Assembly: GCF_900177725.1 (NCBI RefSeq) | Contig: NZ_FXAT01000001.1 | Location: 620,001 to 684,000, forward strand | DNA: 64,000 nt | Source: Paraburkholderia susongensis | Lineage (GTDB): Bacteria > Pseudomonadota > Gammaproteobacteria > Burkholderiales > Burkholderiaceae | Direction: 5' to 3' | Shown: in pieces, positions 25,324 through 33,444 of the stretch | Position numbering within the stretch: the first letter of the stretch is position 1 | How the letters are laid out: each line of letters begins with the position of its first letter | Notes under the pieces: model-generated | Databases searched by the model: none | The model's input: only the letters and a program-made list of their open reading frames with translations | Told to the model about the DNA's origin: nothing | Made by a program: the position numbers and the translations under genes

Positions 25324-26216
25324 CTGCCCGATCCACGCGCCTGCTCCAGGATGAACTCGATGAACGTCGCGGCCGCGCGCGTGTGGTGCCGGTCCGGCAT
25401 GTACACCATGTACATGTGCGTGCCGAAGATACTCAGGCGCCATTCATCGAGCGCGGTCAGCACGTCGCCGCGCTTCAGGTCGTCCTGCACGACATAGTCC
25501 GGCACGAGTCCGACCCCGAGACCCGCCAGCACCGCCTGGCGTAAAAACAGAAAGTTCTCGGAGATGATCGTCGGCTCGAGCAGCACTTCATGCCGCTCAT
25601 CGCGCAGATAAGCGGCCAGCCGCAACTGCCTGCCGATCACGGCCGCGGTAATCAGCGGCGCGGCGCGCAGGTCGTCGAGCGTCGCGGGCATGCCGTGCGT
25701 GCGCGCGAACCCGGGCGAGGCGCACGCGACGTACCTGACCGGCCCCATGTCGCGCGCGACGAGGTTCTGCGGCGGCTCGGACATCACACGCACCGCGATA
25801 TCGACTTCGTCGCGCATCAGATCCTCGACGCGGTTCTCGAACAGCACGTCGAGCACGATGCCCGGATACAGCCGCTTGAACGCGATCAGCCAGTCGGACA
25901 TCACGATCTGGCCGTAGCCGCTCGGCACGCTCAGGCGCACGCGGCCCTGCAGGCCTTGCCCGAGCGACGTGACCGACTCGCGCGCGGCAAGCAGCGCGTT
26001 CTGGATCGCGCGGCCGTGTTCGTAGAGCCGCAGACCAATCTCGGTCGGCTCGACGCGGCGCGTCGTGCGCCGCACCAGTTGCAGGCCGATCGAGCGCTCC
26101 AGCTGATTCAGGTGATAGCTCACGTTCGCGCGGCTCATCTTGAGCCGGCGCGCGGCTTCGCTCAGATTGCCGGCGTCGAGGATATCGACGAGCAAGGTCA
26201 GGGAATTGACGTCCAT
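25308..26216 (-). CDS. LysR-family regulator of the pim-like operon
   Basis: The product has 302 aa. Residues 1-60 are the winged helix-turn-helix (NLSEAARRLKMSRANVSYHL) and residues about 90-295 the periplasmic-binding-protein-like effector domain. I chose the ATG at 26216 because the LysR N-terminus normally begins just there, and the longer start at 26255 would place the inverted repeats at 26228-26255 inside the gene. It is divergent from the beta-oxidation operon starting at 26403, the usual arrangement for a LysR activator and its target. The inducer is probably an acyl-CoA or dicarboxylate (inference). Confidence 0.88.
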   Translation of the reverse strand: MDVNSLTLLVDILDAGNLSEAARRLKMSRANVSYHLNQLERSIGLQLVRRTTRRVEPTEIGLRLYEHGRAIQNALLAARESVTSLGQGLQGRVRLSVPSGYGQIVMSDWLIAFKRLYPGIVLDVLFENRVEDLMRDEVDIAVRVMSEPPQNLVARDMGPVRYVACASPGFARTHGMPATLDDLRAAPLITAAVIGRQLRLAAYLRDERHEVLLEPTIISENFLFLRQAVLAGLGVGLVPDYVVQDDLKRGDVLTALDEWRLSIFGTHMYMVYMPDRHHTRAAATFIEFILEQARGSGRGSAA

Positions 26217-26227
26217 CGCAGCGCTTT

Positions 26228-26255
26228 TGTCAAAATAATTTTGACAGTCTGTCAA
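26228..26255. promoter_or_regulatory. Two overlapping perfect dyads, candidate LysR operator
   Basis: TGTCAAAATAATTTTGACA (26228-26246) is a perfect 19-bp palindrome with one central base. TTGACAGTCTGTCAA (26241-26255) is a perfect 15-bp palindrome sharing the TTGACA half. Further half-sites TGTCAA (26269-26274) and TTGACC (26281-26286) follow. They lie just upstream of the LysR start and face the divergent operon. Confidence 0.7.
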
Positions 26256-26402
26256 TTCGGCATGCCATTGTCAACGAAGCTTGACCGCTCCAGAATGGCA
26301 CGATCCGGCGCGCTGACGTCCTCGCTGACGTGGTGCCCGCGCGCCCTCGCCCAAATCACAACCCAAATCACTATCCTGTTGCATGGGATCGGAGACGCCA
26401 CG

Positions 26403-28523
26403 ATGCCCCCTACTTCCTCAGCCGACGTTGTCACGCGCGAATTGCGCGGCAAGGTGCTGCTCGTCACGATCGACCATGCGCCGGTCAACGCGCTATCCGC
26501 CGACGTGCGGCGCGGCCTGCTCGCCGCGATCGAAGCCGCCGACGCCGACCACGCGGCTGAAGCCGTGCTGATCGTCGGCGCGGGGCGCAACTTCATCGCC
26601 GGCGCGGACATTCGCGAGTTCGGCAAGCCGCCGGTGCCGCCGTCGCTGCCCGACGTGTGCAACCGCATCGAGGCGTGCACGAAGCCCGTGATTGCCGCGA
26701 TTCATGGCGCGGCGCTCGGCGGCGGCCTCGAGGTCGCGCTCGCGGCGCACTATCGGCTCGCCGTCGAAGGCGCGAAGCTCGGCTTGCCCGAAGTGCAGCT
26801 CGGCCTGCTGCCCGGCGCGGGCGGCACGCAGCGCACGCCGCGCCTGATCGGCGCGCAGGCCGCGCTCGATCTGATCCTGAGCGGCCGGCATATCGGCGCG
26901 AAAGAAGCGCTCGCGCTCGGCCTGATCGACCGCATGGGAGAAAGCGGCGACGCGCTCGCCGAAGGGCTCGCGTACGTGCACGAACTGCTCGCCGTGCATG
27001 CGCCGGTGCGCCGCACCCGCGACGCCACCGCCTTGAGCGATCGCGCCGCGAGCCTCGCGGCGGCGGCCAAAGCGCGTGAGGAAACCGCGAAGAAATCGCG
27101 CGGTCTGTTCTCGCCGCTGAAGATCGTCGAAGCAGTCGAGGCCGCGATCGAGCAGCCTTTCGACGAAGGCCTGAAACTCGAACGCAAGCTGTTCCTGCAA
27201 TGTATCGACAGCCCGCAGCGCGCTGGGCTGATTCACGCGTTCTTTGCCGAGCGCGAGGTGCTCAAGGCGCCCGAAACGCGCGATGCGAAGCCGCGTGCGC
27301 TCGACTCGATCGGCGTGGTCGGCGGCGGCACGATGGGTGCGGGCATCGCGGTCGCGGTGCTCGACGCGGGCCTGCCCGTGACGATGATCGAACGCGATGA
27401 CGCCTCGCTCGCGCGCGGGCGCGCGCACGTCGAAAAGGTCTACGACGGCCTGATCGCCAAAGGCCGTCTCACCGCGGAGAAAAAGGCCGCGATCCTCGCT
27501 CGCTGGAGCGGCAGCACGTCGTACGATGCGCTCGCCCACGCCGATCTCGTGATCGAAGCCGTGTTCGAAGACCTCGGCGTGAAAAAGGCCGTGTTCGCCG
27601 AACTCGATCGCGTCTGCAAACCGGGCGCGGTGCTCGCAACCAACACGTCGTATCTCGACATCGACGCGATCGCGGCCAGCATCTCGCGCGCAGCCGACGT
27701 GATCGGCCTGCACTTCTTCTCGCCCGCCAACATCATGAAGCTGCTCGAAGTCGTGGTGCCGCGGCAGGTCAGCGCCGATGTGGTCGCCACCGCGTTCGAA
27801 CTCGCGAAGAAGCTGCGCAAGACACCGGTGCGCGCGGGCGTGTGCGACGGCTTCATCGGCAACCGCCTGCTCGCCGTCTATCGCGCCGCCGCCGACGCGA
27901 TGATGGAAGACGGCGCGTCGCCGTACCAGATCGACGCGGCCGTGCGAGCGTTCGGCTTCCCGATGGGACCGTTCCGGGTGATCGACCTCGCGGGCGGCGA
28001 CATCGGCTGGGCCACGCGCAAGCGCCGCGCGGCGACCCGCAATCCGAACGCGCGCTACGTGCAGATCGCCGACCGCCTGTGCGAGCGCGGCTGGTTCGGT
28101 CAGAAGACGGGCCGTGGTTTCTATCTGTACCCCGAAGGATCTCGCAGCGGTGTGCCCGATCCGGAAGTCGAGGCGATCATCGACGCCGAGCGTCAACGCG
28201 CGGGCGTCACGCCGCGCAACTTCACCGACGAGGAGATCATGCGCCGCTACATGGCCGCGCTCGTCAACGAAGGCGCGAACGTCGTGCATGAAGGCATTGC
28301 GCTGCGCCCGCTCGACGTCGACGTGACCCTGCTGTACGGCTACGGTTTTCCGCGCTACCGCGGCGGCCCGATGAAATACGCGGACATGGTCGGCCTGCCG
28401 GCGATCCTCGCCGACATCCGCGAGTTCGCGAAGGAAGACCCGCTGTTCTGGCAAGCGTCGCCGCTGCTGGTTGATCTCGTCGCGCGCGGCGCCGATTTCG
28501 CGAGCCTGAACCAGGCGGGCTGA
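26403..28523 (+). CDS. pimF: Bifunctional enoyl-CoA hydratase/3-hydroxyacyl-CoA dehydrogenase (FadB/PimF type)
   Basis: The enzyme hydrates enoyl-CoA and oxidises the resulting 3-hydroxyacyl-CoA with NAD. The product has 706 aa from the ATG at 26403 (GGAG upstream). Residues 1-190 are a crotonase domain (GGGLEVALAAHYRLA and LGLLPGAGGTQR, with the catalytic Glu). Residues about 300-480 are the NAD-binding dehydrogenase domain (VVGGGTMGAG). About 490-690 form the C-terminal dehydrogenase domain with GFIGNRLL and the fold repeat. No thiolase follows. The acyl-CoA dehydrogenase pair just downstream suggests the pim (pimeloyl/dicarboxylate) context. The symbol is by operon analogy. Confidence 0.88.
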   Translation: MPPTSSADVVTRELRGKVLLVTIDHAPVNALSADVRRGLLAAIEAADADHAAEAVLIVGAGRNFIAGADIREFGKPPVPPSLPDVCNRIEACTKPVIAAIHGAALGGGLEVALAAHYRLAVEGAKLGLPEVQLGLLPGAGGTQRTPRLIGAQAALDLILSGRHIGAKEALALGLIDRMGESGDALAEGLAYVHELLAVHAPVRRTRDATALSDRAASLAAAAKAREETAKKSRGLFSPLKIVEAVEAAIEQPFDEGLKLERKLFLQCIDSPQRAGLIHAFFAEREVLKAPETRDAKPRALDSIGVVGGGTMGAGIAVAVLDAGLPVTMIERDDASLARGRAHVEKVYDGLIAKGRLTAEKKAAILARWSGSTSYDALAHADLVIEAVFEDLGVKKAVFAELDRVCKPGAVLATNTSYLDIDAIAASISRAADVIGLHFFSPANIMKLLEVVVPRQVSADVVATAFELAKKLRKTPVRAGVCDGFIGNRLLAVYRAAADAMMEDGASPYQIDAAVRAFGFPMGPFRVIDLAGGDIGWATRKRRAATRNPNARYVQIADRLCERGWFGQKTGRGFYLYPEGSRSGVPDPEVEAIIDAERQRAGVTPRNFTDEEIMRRYMAALVNEGANVVHEGIALRPLDVDVTLLYGYGFPRYRGGPMKYADMVGLPAILADIREFAKEDPLFWQASPLLVDLVARGADFASLNQAG

Positions 28524-28596
28524 GTCCGTCATTCGATGTATTGCGGCCGGCGCCATAGGCGCGCCGGCCTGTTGAACACTTAGGGAAGAACTTGCG

Positions 28597-29805
28597 ATGG
28601 ATCTGAACTTCACTCCCGACGAAGAGGCATTCCGCGTCAGCGTGCAAGCCTTTCTGCGCGACAAACTCCCGCAGCGTCTCGCCGACAAGGTGCAGGGCGG
28701 GCGCCGCCTCACGCGCGACGACATGGCCGGGTGGCAGGCGATTCTCAACGCGCAGGGCTGGCTCGCGAACCACTGGCCGAAGGAATACGGCGGCCCAGGC
28801 TGGAACGCGGTGCAGAAATTCATCTTCGAGAACGAATGCGCGCTCGCGGGCGCGCCGCGCGTCGTGCCGTTCGGCGTCAACATGCTCGGCCCCGTGCTGA
28901 TCAAATACGGCAGCGAAGCGCAGAAGCGCTACTGGCTGCCGCGTATTCTCGACGGCTCCGACTGGTGGTGCCAGGGCTACTCGGAGCCGGGCGCGGGCTC
29001 CGATCTCGCTTCGGTCAGGACGGCGGCCGTGCGCGGCAAGGACGCGCACGGCGAGCACTACATCGTCAACGGCCAGAAGACGTGGACCACGCTCGGCCAC
29101 TACGCGAACATGATCTTCTGTCTCGTGCGCACCGCGACCGACGTGCGCAAGCAGGAAGGTATCAGCTTCCTGCTGATCGACATGAACACGCCCGGCGTCG
29201 AAGTGCGGCCGATCATCACGCTCGACGGCGAGCACGAAGTCAACGAAGTGTTTTTCACCGACGTGCGCGTGCCCGCCGAGAATCTCGTCGGTGAACAGAA
29301 CAAGGGTTGGACCTACGCGAAATATCTGCTCACGTATGAGCGCACCAATATCGCGGGCGTCGGCTTCTCGGTGGCCGCGTTCAACCGCTTGCGCAAGATC
29401 GCCGCGAAACAGCGCCGCAATGGCCGCCCGCTTGCCGAAGACCCGGCGTTCGCAGCGCGTATGGCGCGCGTCGAGATCGATCTCGAGAACATGAAGACCA
29501 CGAACCTGCGCGTGATCGCGGCGGTCGCGGGCGGCGGCGTGCCCGGCGCCGAGAGTTCGATGCTGAAGATTCGCGGCACCGAAATCCGCCAGGAGATCTC
29601 GTCGCTCACGCGCCGCGCGATGGGCGCGTATGCGCAGCCATTCGTCGAAGAAGCGCTGCACGAAGGTTTCGACGGCGTGCCGGTCGGCCCCGACGAAGCC
29701 GCGAGCGCCGCCTCGCTCTACTTCAACAATCGCAAGCTGTCGATCTTCGGCGGCTCGAACGAAATCCAGAAGAACATCATTTCCAAAATGATTCTCGGAC
29801 TGTAA
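28597..29805 (+). CDS. pimC: Acyl-CoA dehydrogenase, pimeloyl-CoA dehydrogenase large-subunit type
   Basis: The product has 402 aa and closely resembles PimC in length and sequence style: N-terminal MDLNFT, HWPKEYGGPGW, FAD motif YSEPGAGSDLAS (about 129-140), KTWTTLGHYANMIF, and SIFGGSNEIQKNII at the end. The C-terminal position that normally carries the catalytic Glu in a GGxGxxxE motif reads AMGAYAQPF here, so the base is apparently missing. It is followed after 12 bp by a second dehydrogenase that does have that motif, which fits a heteromeric enzyme. Electrons go to ETF. Confidence 0.88.
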   Translation: MDLNFTPDEEAFRVSVQAFLRDKLPQRLADKVQGGRRLTRDDMAGWQAILNAQGWLANHWPKEYGGPGWNAVQKFIFENECALAGAPRVVPFGVNMLGPVLIKYGSEAQKRYWLPRILDGSDWWCQGYSEPGAGSDLASVRTAAVRGKDAHGEHYIVNGQKTWTTLGHYANMIFCLVRTATDVRKQEGISFLLIDMNTPGVEVRPIITLDGEHEVNEVFFTDVRVPAENLVGEQNKGWTYAKYLLTYERTNIAGVGFSVAAFNRLRKIAAKQRRNGRPLAEDPAFAARMARVEIDLENMKTTNLRVIAAVAGGGVPGAESSMLKIRGTEIRQEISSLTRRAMGAYAQPFVEEALHEGFDGVPVGPDEAASAASLYFNNRKLSIFGGSNEIQKNIISKMILGL

Positions 29806-29817
29806 GAGGCGCACGTC

Positions 29818-30993
29818 ATGAATTTTCAGCACACCGAAGACCGCCGCATGCTGGCGGACACGCTGAACCGTTTCGTCAGCGAACAATACGGCTTCGAGAC
29901 GCGCGACCGGATCGCGCGTTCGGAGCAGGGTTTCAGCACGGAACTGTGGGGACGCTTCGCGGAACTCGGCATCATCGGCGCGTTGTTCGACGAAGCGAGC
30001 GGCGGGTTCGGCGGCGGCGGATTCGATATCTCCGTGGTATTCGAGAGCCTTGGGCGCGGGCTCGTCGTCGAACCGTTTCTCGATACGCTGATCGTCGGCC
30101 GCGCGATGGCTCGCAGCGGCAGCGAGGCGCAGAAAGCGGCGCTTGCTTCGTTGATCGACGGCTCGCGAATCGTTGCGCTCGCGCATGGCGAACCGGACAG
30201 TCATTACGAACTCGCTCGCGTGAGCGCGACGCGCGCGCAGCGCGATGGCAACGACAGCGGCAACGACAGCGGCAATGCGTGGAGCCTGAGCGGCGCGAAA
30301 GCGGTCGTTCAGCAGGGCGAGCACGCCGACGTGTTCCTCGTCTCGGCGCGCACGAGCGGCCATGACGATGCCGAAGCCGGCATCACGCTCTTTCTGGTGC
30401 CTCGCGATGCGGCGGGCGTGAGCGTGCGCGGCTATCGCAGGATCGATGGCGGACGTGCGGCCGAAGTCACGTTCGACAACGTCACGCTCGCCGACGACGC
30501 CGTGCTCGGCTCAGTGGACGAAGGCTTCGCGACGCTCGAATACGCGGTGAGCTGCGGCGTGCTTGCGTTGTGCGCTGAAGCGGTCGGTGCAATGGACGTC
30601 GCGAAGGATGACACGCTCGACTATCTGCGCACGCGCAAGCAGTTCGGCGTGCCGATCGGCAGTTTCCAGGCGTTGCAGCACCGGATGGCCGATCTGCTGC
30701 TCGAAATCGAGCAGGCGCGCTCGGCGGTCATCAATGCGGCCGCGGCGCTCGATGACGAGCGCCGCGCGCGCGAGCGCGCGGTGTCGGCGGCGAAGTACAG
30801 CATCGGCAGGATCGGCACGCTGGTGGCCGAGGAATGCATCCAGTTGCACGGCGGGATCGGCATGACGTGGGAGCTGCCGCTCGCTCATTATGCGAAGCGC
30901 CTCGTGATGATCGATCACCAGCTCGGCGATGAGGATCATCATCTGGAGCGGTTCGTGGCGTTGGGGGCTCAGTGTGCATCGGTGCGCACATGA
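29818..30993 (+). CDS. pimD: Acyl-CoA dehydrogenase, pimeloyl-CoA dehydrogenase small-subunit type
   Basis: The product has 391 aa and is PimD-like: GGFGGGGFDISVVFESLGRGLVVEP near the N-terminus and LHGGIGMTWE near the C-terminus, with Glu352 in the catalytic-base position. Residues 140-156 contain a short Gly-Asn-Asp-Ser repeat encoded by a 12-bp duplication, an insert in a surface loop. It lies 12 bp after the large-subunit gene and overlaps the next gene by 4 nt (ATGA). Together the pair probably forms one dehydrogenase for dicarboxyl- or odd medium-chain acyl-CoA. Confidence 0.87.
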   Translation: MNFQHTEDRRMLADTLNRFVSEQYGFETRDRIARSEQGFSTELWGRFAELGIIGALFDEASGGFGGGGFDISVVFESLGRGLVVEPFLDTLIVGRAMARSGSEAQKAALASLIDGSRIVALAHGEPDSHYELARVSATRAQRDGNDSGNDSGNAWSLSGAKAVVQQGEHADVFLVSARTSGHDDAEAGITLFLVPRDAAGVSVRGYRRIDGGRAAEVTFDNVTLADDAVLGSVDEGFATLEYAVSCGVLALCAEAVGAMDVAKDDTLDYLRTRKQFGVPIGSFQALQHRMADLLLEIEQARSAVINAAAALDDERRARERAVSAAKYSIGRIGTLVAEECIQLHGGIGMTWELPLAHYAKRLVMIDHQLGDEDHHLERFVALGAQCASVRT

Positions 30994-31418
30994 GAGCGGC
31001 GATGAGATCCCTGCTTTTGGCGCTTACGCTCGTTAGCACTTCAGTGCTGGCGAGCGCCCCCGATCCGGTCGACGAAATCGCGCATCGAAGCGGATTGCCC
31101 GCAAGCGAGGTCAGCGCAGCGTTGTCGAACTGCGACGACAATCAAACCAACATGAATTTCTGTGCATGGCGTGATCAGATCGTCGCGGAACAGAAACTGG
31201 AGCGTGTCGTGGATGCGACGGCGGGCTCGTCGGCGGCCTGCAAAAGCACGCTGGAAAAAAGGATCGCCGCGTGGAGAAAACGCCGCGACGCCAACTGTTC
31301 GAAGTCGGCCGCCCGCGAATGGGGCGGCGGTTCGATGCTGCCCACCGCAGTCGCGATGTGCAAAACAGCCGAGACAGAGCGCATGAGCAAAGCGATCAAG
31401 TCCGCGAAGTGCAGATGA
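30990..31418 (+). CDS. Exported LprI-like (DUF1311) protein
   Basis: The product has 142 aa. The first ATG at 30990 overlaps the pimD stop (ATGA); an ATG at 31002 gives a slightly cleaner signal peptide (MRSLLLALTLVSTSVLASA). The mature part has the LprI pattern: spaced Cys residues, QTNMNFCAWRDQ and AWRKRRDANC, then GGGSMLP and a final C-x-T-E-x-R segment. LprI-type proteins are periplasmic and some inhibit lysozyme. Its position at the end of a beta-oxidation operon is unexpected. Confidence 0.8.
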   Translation: MRAAMRSLLLALTLVSTSVLASAPDPVDEIAHRSGLPASEVSAALSNCDDNQTNMNFCAWRDQIVAEQKLERVVDATAGSSAACKSTLEKRIAAWRKRRDANCSKSAAREWGGGSMLPTAVAMCKTAETERMSKAIKSAKCR

Positions 31419-31440
31419 TCGACGCGGTCGCGATCCGCGC

Positions 31441-32205
31441 CTACCCTGCCAATTCCCGATGCAATGCCGTGAATTCCTGCGTGAGCTTATGACGCGGATC
31501 GTAGTGAATCATCGGCCGCGCGTACTGATGAGACTCACGAATCTTCACTGACGACGACAAGCGCGAGTCCAGCACCGGCAGCCCCTCGCTGATGAGTTCC
31601 TCGACGAGTTTCAGCGGCAGGCTTGCGCGCGGCTGAAACTGGTTGATGACGATCCCCTCGACTTCGAGTGCGGCGTTGTGGTCCTGCTGAATCTCCTTGA
31701 CGTTATCGAGCAGCGCGTAAAGCGCACGGCGCGAAAAATCGTCACAGTCGAACGGGATCAGGCAACGCTCGACCGCAATCAGCGCGGAGCGCGTATAGAA
31801 ATTCAACGCCGGCGGCGTGTCGATATAAATCGCATCGTACGCATCGAGTTCGTTGAGCGCATCGCGCAATTTATAGATCTTGTAGCGCGATTCGAGCTTG
31901 CCGTGCAGAACCTCGAGATCGGGATGCGAAGGCATCACGTCGAGATTCTCGAACGGCGTCGGATGGATGAAGGTCGAGACGGGCGTCGGCCTGAAGCTGA
32001 AACTCAAAGCCGTTTCGAAGAAGTCGGCCACCCCGGGCTTGAGATCCCTCGCCTGTTCGCCAAGCAGATACTGGCTCGAGTTGGCCTGCGGATCGAGGTC
32101 GATGACGAGCGTTCGCCGGCCTTCGGTGGCGCTGATGGCGGCGAGGTTGCATACGATCGTCGACTTGCCGACCCCACCTTTCTGATTGAATATCACGCGC
32201 CGCAT
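31441..32205 (-). CDS. ParA/Soj-family ATPase
   Basis: The product has 254 aa with a deviant Walker A FNQKGGVGKSTIV at the N-terminus, a Walker A' segment VIDLDPQANSS and a Walker B-like IYIDTPPAL. GAGG precedes the ATG. ParA proteins position chromosomes, plasmids or protein complexes with a ParB-type partner. No parB gene or parS-like site is adjacent, so this is an orphan ParA, as is common near the IHF/MerR locus in this group. The substrate it positions is unknown. Confidence 0.9.
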   Translation of the reverse strand: MRRVIFNQKGGVGKSTIVCNLAAISATEGRRTLVIDLDPQANSSQYLLGEQARDLKPGVADFFETALSFSFRPTPVSTFIHPTPFENLDVMPSHPDLEVLHGKLESRYKIYKLRDALNELDAYDAIYIDTPPALNFYTRSALIAVERCLIPFDCDDFSRRALYALLDNVKEIQQDHNAALEVEGIVINQFQPRASLPLKLVEELISEGLPVLDSRLSSSVKIRESHQYARPMIHYDPRHKLTQEFTALHRELAG

Positions 32206-32312
32206 AGACCTCGATCCCTTTTCACGAATTCCCGAAGCGCACAGCTTACTCTAGTGACATGACAGCGCGAATAGGCGGCTGGGAAAAGCAACACAGCAAA
32301 CGGGCAAGAAAA

Positions 32313-32342
32313 AAGGACCTACGGCTTGCACCGTAAGTCCTT
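32313..32342 (-). terminator. Rho-independent terminator after tRNA-Pro
   Basis: AAGGACCTACGG (32313-32324) pairs with CCGTAAGTCCTT (32331-32342), one mismatch, 6-nt loop. On the minus strand it is followed by TTTTTTC. On the plus strand GTTTTC follows, so it may also act in that direction. Confidence 0.85.
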
Positions 32343-32346
32343 GTTT

Positions 32347-32427
<81 letters not shown>

Positions 32428-32503
32428 AACAGAAGAAAAATTATAACAGACACTTTATTCGATTAGAACCGCCCCGCACGAACAAAGCGAAGGGCAGCAC
32501 AAA

Positions 32504-32920
32504 CTAGTGGCCCAGCAGGTCGATCACGTTCTGCAGTTCCTTGCGCAACTGCTCGACATCCACCGCACTCGTTACCGTGGCCGATGAAGCCGCCTGCCCT
32601 GCCACACCCTCGCCTTCCCCCGCTGCAGCCTCTTCATTCTGCGCGACGCCACCATGCGCATCGAGCCGGTTGCGCGCGCCGTTGATCGTAAAACCCTGTT
32701 CGTACAGCAACTCACGAATCCGCCGGATCAGCAGCACCTCATGATGCTGGTAATACCGGCGATTGCCGCGCCGCTTGACCGGCCTCAACTGCGTGAACTC
32801 CTGCTCCCAGTAACGCAGCACGTGGGGCTTCACGCCGCATAGTTCGCTCACCTCACCAATGGTGAAGTAGCGCTTCGCCGGAATCGGAGGCAAGACGACT
32901 TTTTCGATCGTCGCTGTCAT
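32504..32920 (-). CDS. MerR-family transcriptional regulator
   Basis: The product has 138 aa. The winged-helix MerR domain spans residues 14-85 (YFTIGEVSELCGVKPHVLRY, then WEQEFTQLRPVKRRGNRRYY). A short Glu/Ala-rich linker and an amphipathic dimer helix follow. No metal-binding Cys set is seen, so it is not a metal sensor. It sits 44 bp after ihfA, as usual in betaproteobacteria. Its target is unknown. Confidence 0.93.
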   Translation of the reverse strand: MTATIEKVVLPPIPAKRYFTIGEVSELCGVKPHVLRYWEQEFTQLRPVKRRGNRRYYQHHEVLLIRRIRELLYEQGFTINGARNRLDAHGGVAQNEEAAAGEGEGVAGQAASSATVTSAVDVEQLRKELQNVIDLLGH

Positions 32921-32964
32921 CTTCGGTTAGCCGTGATGGGTTGCGCGGAAAGCGCGCCAGTCGA

Positions 32965-33375
32965 TCAGCGCGCGAAGCTCGCCTCGGCGCCGTTCTCCAC
33001 CAGCGCTTTCAGCTTTTGACTTGCATGAAACGTGACAACGCGGCGTGCGGCGATCGGAATCGCCTCGCCAGTCTTCGGGTTTCTACCGGGACGCTGGGGC
33101 TTGTCGCGCAGCTGGAAGTTGCCGAACCCGGACAGCTTCACGCTGTCGCCGCTTTCGAGCGCGTCGCGGATCACCTCGAAGAACGCTTCGACCATGTCTT
33201 TTGCTTCCCGCTTGTTGAGCCCGACGTTGTCGAACAGCAACTCGGCGAGTTCTGCTTTGGTGAGCGTCGGCGTTTCAGCGGAAACAGCGCCAGGTGATGT
33301 CGGAATATCTCGAATCATGGCACTACGTTGCGCCGTAAGAAGGGCTTCGAAATCACTCGAGTTCATTTCATTCAT
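32965..33375 (-). CDS. ihfA: Integration host factor alpha subunit
   Basis: This subunit of the IHF heterodimer bends DNA sharply at specific sites. The product has 136 aa from the ATG at 33375; starts at 33426, 33366 and 33318 are also in frame and none has a clear ribosome site. The core ([14 protein letters not shown] onward, about residue 37 to the end) is the canonical HU/IHF fold, with the beta-arm Pro motif [13 protein letters not shown]. The first 36 residues are an extension beyond the usual E. coli length of 99, as is common in Burkholderia. It follows pheT in the pheS-pheT-ihfA order. Confidence 0.93.
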   Translation of the reverse strand: MNEMNSSDFEALLTAQRSAMIRDIPTSPGAVSAETPTLTKAELAELLFDNVGLNKREAKDMVEAFFEVIRDALESGDSVKLSGFGNFQLRDKPQRPGRNPKTGEAIPIAARRVVTFHASQKLKALVENGAEASFAR

Positions 33376-33444
33376 ATCTATCAAATGGCGCGCCAAGCGT
33401 AAAACAATGGATGCGGAAACAGCCATGCAATTGTTAAATACGGA

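Noticed and set aside
26493..28904. 803-codon minus frame across the beta-oxidation genes
   Set aside because: It crosses two well-supported plus-strand genes and has antisense composition.
31441..32205. ParA as sign of an integrated plasmid
   Set aside because: No parB, parS-like site, rep or mobility genes; flanks are conserved chromosome genes.
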